Part shown: positions 7,256 through 11,579 of the stretch, piece by piece
How the letters are laid out: the number at the start of each line of letters is the position of its first letter
Numbering within the stretch: the first letter of the stretch is position 1
DNA from: Sphaerochaeta sp.
GTDB lineage: Bacteria; Spirochaetota; Spirochaetia; Sphaerochaetales; Sphaerochaetaceae
Reading direction: 5' to 3'
DNA length: 11,579 nucleotides
Assembly (NCBI GenBank): GCA_023228445.1
Contig: JALOBD010000066.1
Coordinates: 1-11,579 of the forward strand
Made by a program: the position numbers and the translations under genes
Notes under the pieces: generated by a model
Seen by the model: the letters and a program-made list of their open reading frames with translations, nothing else
The model's database searches: none
What the model was told of the DNA's origin: nothing

Positions 7256-7846
7256 CTACTCCTGGATGTAGGCGCTCAGCGTATCAGCGTAGACCTCCAT
7301 CTCCCGTCCGAGCCGGTCGCCAGGCCTGATGGACCCCTCTTTTCCTGCGAGGTGGACGATGCCGCTCACCGGTTGGTCACAGTAGTCCAGCTCATCATGC
7401 ACACCGAAGGGGATGTGGAGCATGCCCATCGACTGGGCCCAGTAGATCATTGCGTTGAGGGTGTGCGCCCCCTCGGCGGTGGAGTTGAGGCAGCTGGTGA
7501 AGCAGGCGAAGAACTTCGACTCCAGGCTCTTCTCCTTGGAGAGGTCCATCGTGGTGTCCAAAAAGGTCTTCATCTCGGCGGTGATGTTGCCAAAGCGGGT
7601 GGGACTGCCGAGGATGATCATGTCACTCTTGAGCAACACCGAGGCACTGACCAACGGCAGTGCTGAGATATCCTCGTAGAAGTCATTGGTGGTCTCCTGG
7701 GTGTTGGCCCAGATATGGAGGTCGGGGTCTTCGACGCGATAGAGGCGGGCATCGACATTCCGCTCGGCCATGAGCTCCTGTAGGTATGAGCCGATGATAT
7801 AGCTGTTTCCGCTGACACTGTGGACGATGATGGAACAACGCTTCAT
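7256..7846 (-). CDS. Flavodoxin-fold NAD(P)H:quinone oxidoreductase-like protein (WrbA-like)
   Basis: A 196-residue flavoprotein. The N terminus has beta-strand CSIIVHS followed by the FMN phosphate loop SVSGNSY (10-16). GSPTRFGNITAEMKTFLD (80-97) is the FMN isoalloxazine loop typical of WrbA and related NADPH-dependent FMN reductases, and TSCLNSTAEGAH (117-128) occupies the position of WrbA's second flavin loop. It probably reduces quinones or other acceptors in the cytoplasm with two electrons. The ATG at 7846 is chosen over ATG at 7900 because GAGGA (7858-7854) lies seven bases ahead and the family starts with the first beta-strand. It lies 69 bases downstream of the ABC ATPase stop. A TATGAT on the minus strand at 7885-7880 could be a -10 box for its own promoter, but no good -35 was found. 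Its stop is one base from the stop of the converging ParB-like gene. Confidence 0.82.
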   Translation of the reverse strand: MKRCSIIVHSVSGNSYIIGSYLQELMAERNVDARLYRVEDPDLHIWANTQETTNDFYEDISALPLVSASVLLKSDMIILGSPTRFGNITAEMKTFLDTTMDLSKEKSLESKFFACFTSCLNSTAEGAHTLNAMIYWAQSMGMLHIPFGVHDELDYCDQPVSGIVHLAGKEGSIRPGDRLGREMEVYADTLSAYIQE

Positions 7847-7915
7847 GGTGTGATCCTCACTTGGGTATGTTCTTAGCCCATCATACACCAGATTGGACAT
7901 CGTTGCGAGAAAGGT

Positions 7916-8698
7916 TCAGCACCATGCAGTGAAAAGATTGTCTCTTCGGTCGACGAAAACCGGCATCCCGTAGACATCGCTGAGCAGCTCTTCGCGAAGG
8001 ACCTCCTCCTTCGGCCCGTCGGCGACGATCGCGCCATCCTTCATCAAAACGACCCGCGCGATGGCGGGGATGATCTCGGAGAGCTCATGGGTGGCCAAGA
8101 TGATGGTCTTTCCCTCGCCGTGGAGTTGCTCAAGTGTTGCACGGTAGGCTTTGCGCGCTGGAAAGTCCAACGCGGTTCCCGCCTCATCGAGGAGGAAGAC
8201 GCTCGGCTCATTGACCATCGCCCGACAGAGGAGGATCCGCCGCGCTTCGCCGCTGCTCATCCGGTTCATCTGCTTGGTCTGAAGATGGGAGACAGTGTAG
8301 CGCTCCATCACATCACGTGCCGTGGTCTCCATCGCTGCGGTCACCTGGTGGTGGAAGTCCAGGCCAATGGAGCTGAAGAAGCCGGAGAGGACGATCTCGA
8401 ACCCCTTGTATGAGGAGTTGCAGAGGTACTGTAGCGATTGGCTGACGATGCCCAGCCGCTTTCTCAGCTCCAGGACCTCCCAGCGTTGCCTGCCGAAGAG
8501 CACGCGCTTCATCTGCGGCGTGTTGAGCGGGTGGACCTCTTGGCTGATGACCTGTACCAAAGTTGACTTGCCCGCCCCATTGGGCCCGATGATGGCGGTG
8601 TGCTCTCCGCTCTGGACGGTGAAGGAGACATCGTCGAGGATATCAAGGCCCTTGCGGCGGACCGTTGCGTGCTCTATGTGGATGATGGGATCGGCCAT
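7916..8698 (-). CDS. Stand-alone ABC ATPase (ModF/YlmA-like)
   Basis: A 260-residue single nucleotide-binding domain with Walker A GPNGAGKST (38-46), Q87 in the Q-loop, signature MSSGE (147-151), Walker B VFLLDEAGTALD (167-178) and H204 in the H-loop. All catalytic residues (K44, D171, E172, H204) are present; an alanine (A173) stands where DEP normally has proline. No permease or binding protein lies beside it, so it may work with subunits encoded elsewhere, or be a soluble ABC protein of the YlmA/ModF kind whose physiological role is poorly known. The ATG at 8698 is 26 bases after the GntR stop; no clear ribosome site precedes it, so translation may be weak or coupled. Another ATG at 8706 is out of frame. 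It is likely co-transcribed with and perhaps controlled by the GntR regulator upstream. Confidence 0.87.
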   Translation of the reverse strand: MADPIIHIEHATVRRKGLDILDDVSFTVQSGEHTAIIGPNGAGKSTLVQVISQEVHPLNTPQMKRVLFGRQRWEVLELRKRLGIVSQSLQYLCNSSYKGFEIVLSGFFSSIGLDFHHQVTAAMETTARDVMERYTVSHLQTKQMNRMSSGEARRILLCRAMVNEPSVFLLDEAGTALDFPARKAYRATLEQLHGEGKTIILATHELSEIIPAIARVVLMKDGAIVADGPKEEVLREELLSDVYGMPVFVDRRDNLFTAWC

Positions 8699-8724
8699 GC
8701 GGCCATGGTAGCACAGAAGGACTC

Positions 8725-9480
8725 TTATGCGTAGCTTGCGAACGCCGGCCGGTCGTCCGGGTAGGTGTCCATGACGGAGTTCTGCAGTGAGGTGAGGGTG
8801 ACCAGCACCAAGGCGACGGCAAGGTCGGTCTGTCCGTTCTGCAGTGCCTCACAGAGGTAGGCATAATCCTTGGAGCGCTTCTCCATCTGGGGGGCTGTGA
8901 ACTTCATGGAATTCATCGTCTGGTCGAGGATCGGGGAGAGGCTCTCGTAGATGCTGATGAGGATTTGGTTACCGTTGGCTTGGACGAGGGTGCGGTGGAA
9001 TTCGGCCTCCGCCTGGTTGAACTGCGCCACGGCTGTGGCATCCTTTGCGGCGATGGCCCCGAGGGCCGCCTCCATCAGGTTGGTCGCCCGCCACAGCTGG
9101 GAGAGGTAGCGCTTGCGCCCTTCGAGGCGGGTGAAGTCGCGTGCGGCACTGGTGGCCACCGCGATGCGGACCTGCATCAGGTTCTGCATCAGCTTGTTCT
9201 GGCAGATCTGGCTGTTCATGATGGTGGTGGAGATTGATTCGATGTACTGGTTGAGGCTGGTGTTGACCACCTCGGCCCGTCTGCCCTGGCTGATGGTCAC
9301 CAAACCGCGCGCTTCAAGCAGCTTCAAGGCCTCGCGCACCGGGCGGCTGGAGGTGTTGAACATATGTGCAAGTTCTTGCTGTGACGGAAGGAAGCACCCG
9401 TTCTCAAAGGTGTTGTCGAGAATCATCTGCTCAAGCTGGGAAGCGATCATCGTTGTCTTTGTTTCGCGGATTTGTTCCAT
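8725..9480 (-). CDS. GntR-family regulator, FadR/FCD subfamily (paralogue 1)
   Basis: A 251-residue transcription factor. The N-terminal winged helix (about 5-75) has the GntR pattern LPSQQELAHMFNTSSRPVREAL (31-52) and wing VTISQGRRAEV. The all-helical FCD effector domain follows (about 90-235), with EFHRTLVQANGN (160-171). In metal-binding FCD proteins one Asp and three His coordinate a divalent ion. Here the Asp position is E158, H162 is kept, and the two C-terminal positions appear to be Y206 and T228, so metal binding is doubtful. The ATG at 9480 has GAGG six bases upstream; ATG at 9501 has no ribosome site and is rejected. It shares long stretches, including EALQNGQTDLAVAL (211-224), with the second regulator at 10381-11127. 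A promoter and a palindrome at the start point suggest autoregulation. The effector is unknown; sugar acids, organic acids or sugar phosphates are common in the subfamily. Confidence 0.9.
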   Translation of the reverse strand: MEQIRETKTTMIASQLEQMILDNTFENGCFLPSQQELAHMFNTSSRPVREALKLLEARGLVTISQGRRAEVVNTSLNQYIESISTTIMNSQICQNKLMQNLMQVRIAVATSAARDFTRLEGRKRYLSQLWRATNLMEAALGAIAAKDATAVAQFNQAEAEFHRTLVQANGNQILISIYESLSPILDQTMNSMKFTAPQMEKRSKDYAYLCEALQNGQTDLAVALVLVTLTSLQNSVMDTYPDDRPAFASYA

Positions 9481-9508
9481 TCGGTACCTCAATATAGCCA
9501 TGTCATAC

Positions 9509-9524
9509 GTACAAAGTTTCGTAC
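9509..9524. promoter_or_regulatory. Imperfect palindrome at the GntR1 start point, candidate operator
   Basis: The 16-base element GTACAAAGTTTCGTAC has perfect GTAC arms and matches its own reverse complement at 12 of 16 positions. It starts eight bases downstream of the predicted -10 box of the GntR1 promoter, so it covers the expected start of transcription. GntR/FadR proteins bind short palindromes, and autorepression from a site over the start point is common. Binding is inferred, not shown. Confidence 0.45.
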
Positions 9525-9531
9525 TGTTAAT

Positions 9532-9560
9532 ATAATAGTATAAAACCTAACTATTGGCAA
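9532..9560 (-). promoter_or_regulatory. Sigma-70-type promoter for GntR paralogue 1
   Basis: On the minus strand, TTGCCA (9560-9555) and TATTAT (9537-9532) are separated by exactly 17 bases; each box matches the consensus at five of six positions. The expected start is near 9525, about 45 bases before the ATG at 9480. It would drive the regulator, the ABC ATPase and possibly the flavoprotein. Confidence 0.6.
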
Positions 9561-9651
9561 TACCGTAGTATCTGTTATTAATTAGATGTCATTAGTTGGT
9601 GATATGTAAAAAGTTATACAATTATTATCTAACTTCGGTCATATGCTGGAC

Positions 9652-10374
9652 TTACAGCACTCCCCACCACTGCAACCCTTCGGCAACCCCGCCGGCAAAC
9701 GGGGTTTTTGCCCGGTAGCACTCCTTCAGATCACCCAAGCTCTCTTCATGGTTTGCCACCAAAATGCCCAGATAGGGTCCCTCGAGCATCGAGCGATCGT
9801 TCTCTGAGTCCCCGGCGACGATGATCTTCTTGTCGGCGATGCCAAATCTCTTGGCAACATGGGCGATGGCCAAGCCTTTGGAGGCACGATGGGGAAGAAT
9901 GTCCAGGTAGTTGCCATGGGAGAGGATGGCCCGATAGCGTACCGTCGTCCCATCCAAGGCACGCTCTACTGCGCCCATGCGCCTGGCATCATCGAGGACG
10001 AAGCTGGCCTTGTGCGCCCGTTGGGCAAGCGGATGGGCCTGCAGGTACACCCCCTCAATGGACGAGAGGGATTCGATCACCGTCTCACGCCGCCAGGCGT
10101 GGTCGATGTGCGCCCTCCACTCCTCATCCAGGAGGCTGCCGTCATCGTAGTAGATCTCGCTGCCGACGGCGGTGATGGACACATCGACCCGGTCGATACC
10201 CAATGTACCGAGGATCTGCGCGGTCGATTCGATGCTCCGCCCGGTGGCCACTCCAAAACCGATGTGCCCCCGCTTTTCTTTCAGCAGTGTCATCAAGGTG
10301 CGGAGGGCCGCATCGTCACCGGTGAGGGTGTTGTCGATGTCGCAGAGGAGGAGGTATTCGAAGGAAGGGTGCAC
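9652..10374 (-). CDS. HAD-superfamily hydrolase, sucrose-phosphate-phosphatase-like (type IIB)
   Basis: A 240-residue cytoplasmic phosphatase of the HAD superfamily. Motif I is CDIDNTLTG (nucleophile D12, acid/base D14), motif II is ATGR (43-46, T44), motif III lysine is K166 in RASKG, and motif IV is GDSEND (188-193). The cap between motifs II and III places it in subclass IIB. SHGNYLDILPHRASKG (152-167) resembles the sucrose-phosphatase/sucrose-phosphate-synthase C-terminal group, so a sugar phosphate is the likely substrate, but other sugar or glycerate phosphates are possible. It starts with GTG at 10374, six bases after the GntR2 stop, with no strong ribosome site, so translation is probably coupled to the regulator. 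The close link suggests that the regulator responds to a metabolite near this enzyme's pathway; that is inference. Confidence 0.84.
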   Translation of the reverse strand: MHPSFEYLLLCDIDNTLTGDDAALRTLMTLLKEKRGHIGFGVATGRSIESTAQILGTLGIDRVDVSITAVGSEIYYDDGSLLDEEWRAHIDHAWRRETVIESLSSIEGVYLQAHPLAQRAHKASFVLDDARRMGAVERALDGTTVRYRAILSHGNYLDILPHRASKGLAIAHVAKRFGIADKKIIVAGDSENDRSMLEGPYLGILVANHEESLGDLKECYRAKTPFAGGVAEGLQWWGVL

Positions 10375-10380
10375 TGGAAT

Positions 10381-11127
10381 CTACAGGTCCAGGGCCTCGA
10401 ACTTCTCTCGGGTGGTGGTCAGGTTGACGAGGGTCAGTGCAACGGCGAGGTCGGTCTGTCCGTTTTGAAGCGCCTCGACGAGGTAGCGATACTCATTGAC
10501 CTTCTTGCGCTGCTCGGTAAAGGTCTCACTGAGGCGGTCAAGCGCATCGTAGAGCTGTGGGGCGAGGTTCTCATAGATGGAACTGAGGATGATGTTGTCG
10601 TTACTCTTGATCAGGATGGCGTGGAAGTCGTACTCGTTCTCCTTGAACTCTTGCATCACCACCGCATCCTTGCCGTTCTCCAGCTCGGGCAAGAGGGTCT
10701 CCATCTTCTTGCATGCCTGGTCGAGGGAGCGGACGATCATCTTGCGATCCGGGTCACGGCTCAGCTCCCTGGCCGCACTGACCTCGATGGTAGTGCGTAC
10801 CTGCATCAGGTCGGTGATGAGCTTCTTGTCGGGTATCTGCTTGTTGGTCATCGAGGAGGCGAGGGAGCTGACGAACTGGTCGAGGCTATTGCTGAGCACG
10901 ACGGCTCGCTTTCCCTGGCTGACCTCGATCAGGCCCTTGGCTTCAAGGTTCTTGAAGGCCTCGCGGATGCTGCGACTCGAGGCTTCGAAGCGGTCGGCAA
11001 GCTCATGCTGGCTGGGCAGGTTTTCCCCTGCCTTGTACTTCTCATTCAAAATATCACGTTCAAGCTCTCCAGCGATGATAGACGATTTGGTCGCCGTTCC
11101 TCTTCGATAGCTGTCTGGTTTTATCAT
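10381..11127 (-). CDS. GntR-family regulator, FadR/FCD subfamily (paralogue 2)
   Basis: A 248-residue transcription factor with an N-terminal winged helix (about 10-80; LPSQHELADRFEASSRSIRE at 37-56, wing IEVSQGKRAVV) and an FCD helical domain (about 95-235; DFHAILIKSNDN at 157-168). Of the usual metal ligands only H159 is clear. E155 stands at the Asp position, and the two C-terminal histidine positions appear to be Y203 and N225. It is a paralogue of the regulator at 8725-9480, with EALQNGQTDLAVAL identical in both. The ATG at 11127 has AAGGA (11140-11136) eight bases upstream. It leads a two-gene unit with the HAD phosphatase. A promoter and a half-site TTCGTAC near the start point suggest auto- or cross-regulation with paralogue 1. 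Confidence 0.9.
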   Translation of the reverse strand: MIKPDSYRRGTATKSSIIAGELERDILNEKYKAGENLPSQHELADRFEASSRSIREAFKNLEAKGLIEVSQGKRAVVLSNSLDQFVSSLASSMTNKQIPDKKLITDLMQVRTTIEVSAARELSRDPDRKMIVRSLDQACKKMETLLPELENGKDAVVMQEFKENEYDFHAILIKSNDNIILSSIYENLAPQLYDALDRLSETFTEQRKKVNEYRYLVEALQNGQTDLAVALTLVNLTTTREKFEALDL

Positions 11128-11144
11128 GGGTATAGTCCTTTTTC

Positions 11145-11162
11145 TTCGTACATCTTCCTGTA
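11145..11162. promoter_or_regulatory. Candidate GntR operator at the GntR2 start point
   Basis: TTCGTAC (11145-11151) is the same seven-base half-site found in the palindrome at the GntR1 start point (9518-9524). It overlaps a TACA-N6-TGTA inverted repeat (11149-11162) that reaches into the -10 box. The position over the predicted start point and the shared half-site suggest that one or both paralogues bind here. The match is short and could be chance. Confidence 0.3.
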
Positions 11163-11187
11163 TACGCTATTTCGACTGGAAAAGCAA
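11159..11187 (-). promoter_or_regulatory. Sigma-70-type promoter for GntR paralogue 2 and HAD gene
   Basis: On the minus strand TTGCTT (11187-11182) and TATACA (11164-11159) are spaced by 17 bases. The start is expected near 11152, about 25 bases before the ATG at 11127, leaving room for the AAGGA ribosome site. The boxes are moderate matches. Confidence 0.5.
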
Positions 11188-11192
11188 TCATC

Positions 11193-11209
11193 TAACATAA
11201 AAAATGTTA
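11193..11209. repeat. Perfect palindrome upstream of the GntR2 promoter
   Basis: TAACAT and ATGTTA are perfect inverted arms around a five-base A-rich spacer. It sits six bases upstream of the GntR2 -35 box, a position suited to an activator or repressor site. It is AT-rich, so chance occurrence is possible. No protein can be assigned. Confidence 0.35.
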
Positions 11210-11475
11210 TAAGTATGTCGGAAGTTACCTGAATCCCACCAAAGATGGTAAGTATCGGTAAAATATAAAATTATATCGGATTGAATTGTCTTGTGTCAGC
11301 ACGAAACCCAAATGCTTCTTACCTCTGAAGCCCATGATGTACACTTCCTGCGCATATGCCCTTAACTCCCCTAGATGACATAAGTGATAATAACAGATAA
11401 ATGATTATAAAATAATAAAATAAAACAAATTATAGACTTATTCACTGAAAAGTACAAGAATAGACCCACATTGTA

Positions 11476-11505
11476 TTGACATATGTTTGTAGCAAATAGT
11501 ATATT
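11476..11505 (+). promoter_or_regulatory. Strong sigma-70-type promoter for the gene at 11565
   Basis: A perfect TTGACA (11476-11481) and TATATT (11500-11505) are separated by 18 bases; an A/T-rich block lies upstream. The spacer contains the inverted repeat TTTG-TAG-CAAA (11486-11496), which could be an operator between the two boxes. Start expected near 11512, giving a leader of about 50 bases. Confidence 0.65.
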
Positions 11506-11564
11506 GCAATCGGAAGTAAGACTGGAGAAGGCCTTGCACACTTTTCTAGGAGGAATACAACTTC

Positions 11565-11579
11565 ATGAAACGATATTTG
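11565..11579 (+). CDS. Start of a gene running off the window (MKRYL...)
   Basis: Only five codons are present. The start is supported by a strong AGGAGG (11548-11553) eleven bases upstream and the promoter at 11476-11505. A Lys-Arg start followed by hydrophobic residues would fit a signal peptide, for example of a solute-binding protein or outer-membrane protein, but five residues are not enough to say. As it is divergent from GntR2, it may be a target of that regulator. Confidence 0.6.

Larger units (their letters stand above)
9481..9651. other. AT-rich intergenic region with the promoter of GntR paralogue 1
   Basis: This 171-base gap separates the HAD gene stop from the start of GntR paralogue 1, both on the minus strand. 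Its base composition is much more AT-rich than the genes. It holds a promoter and a palindrome (listed separately). I found no convincing intrinsic terminator after the HAD gene, so read-through from the upstream unit is possible. Confidence 0.7.
11128..11564. other. AT-rich 437-base divergent intergenic region
   Basis: The gap lies between the minus-strand GntR2 gene and the plus-strand gene starting at 11565. It is far more AT-rich than the coding DNA, with a nearly pure A/T stretch at about 11395-11435 that could act as an UP element or bent DNA. It contains a promoter at each end and a 6-bp-arm palindrome at 11193-11209. A small hairpin-capable repeat is also present (GCTTC at 11314-11318 with GAAGC at 11327-11331, eight-base loop). 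No credible coding frame with a ribosome site was found between 11230 and 11540, and I recognise no RNA gene. Confidence 0.7.

Noticed and set aside
7880..7885. TATGAT on the minus strand as a -10 box for the flavoprotein gene
   Set aside because: No acceptable -35 hexamer at 16-18 bases was found, so it is mentioned only in the gene entry.
9859..11232. A 457-codon open frame on the plus strand
   Set aside because: It lies antisense to the HAD gene and GntR2, both of which have complete family motifs. Its product has no recognisable domain, is rich in Leu, Val, Gly and Asp as expected from the reverse of GC-rich codons, and runs out into the AT-rich promoter region.
11314..11331. GCTTC/GAAGC hairpin as a terminator or small RNA
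   Set aside because: The stem is only five pairs with an eight-base loop and no T-run follows on either strand; it is likely chance.
11335..11379. Small plus-strand frame ATG ATG TAC ... of 14 codons in the intergenic region
   Set aside because: No ribosome site precedes it and the peptide has no recognisable character.
1..11579. Defence island, prophage, CRISPR or mobile element
   Set aside because: No cas, transposase, integrase, phage or toxin-antitoxin genes, and no regularly spaced direct repeats or target-site duplications were seen on reading both strands.

Overview
The window is bacterial chromosomal DNA. The coding regions are GC-rich and tightly packed, while the few intergenic stretches are AT-rich. 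The gene content is a purine-nucleoside ABC importer with PNP, a metallophosphoesterase/ParB-like pair, and FCD-type GntR regulators. Together with the mixture of Gram-positive-like and Gram-negative-like protein flavours, this is what I would expect from a free-living or host-associated spirochaete of the Sphaerochaeta type. That placement is an impression from protein style, not a proof; a Firmicute or Chloroflexota relative is possible.

Layout. Positions 1-60 hold a GC-rich hairpin, probably the end of an upstream gene (a BMP-family nucleoside-binding lipoprotein would be the usual neighbour). From 77 to 7254 there is one head-to-tail run of eight plus-strand genes. They are a duplicated ABC ATPase and two permeases of a nucleoside importer (YufO/P/Q type), purine nucleoside phosphorylase, a DUF985 cupin, a short-chain dehydrogenase, a metallophosphoesterase and a ParB/Srx-fold protein. 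Neighbours overlap or lie 2-17 nt apart, so this is almost certainly one operon. The first four genes make a clear pathway: import purine nucleosides, then split them by phosphorolysis to base plus (deoxy)ribose-1-phosphate. The job of the last four is not obvious from sequence.

From 7256 to 11127 everything is on the minus strand. Read in the direction of transcription, one unit is a GntR/FadR regulator (11127-10381) coupled to a sucrose-phosphatase-like HAD hydrolase (10374-9652). The second unit is a paralogous GntR/FadR regulator (9480-8725), an orphan ABC ATPase (8698-7916) and a WrbA-like flavoprotein (7846-7256). Each regulator has a good sigma-70-type promoter, and near each start point lies a palindromic element sharing TTCGTAC, which may be an autoregulatory operator. 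Both regulators lack the histidines that usually bind metal in the FCD effector domain. The two gene runs converge with a single base between stop codons at 7254/7256.

The last 437 bases before 11565 are AT-rich and non-coding. They carry divergent promoters: one for the minus-strand regulator and a strong TTGACA-18-TATATT promoter for a plus-strand gene whose first five codons (MKRYL) close the window.

I saw no tRNA, rRNA, CRISPR array, insertion sequence or integrase. The part most worth a second look is the metallophosphoesterase/ParB-like pair at the end of the nucleoside operon.
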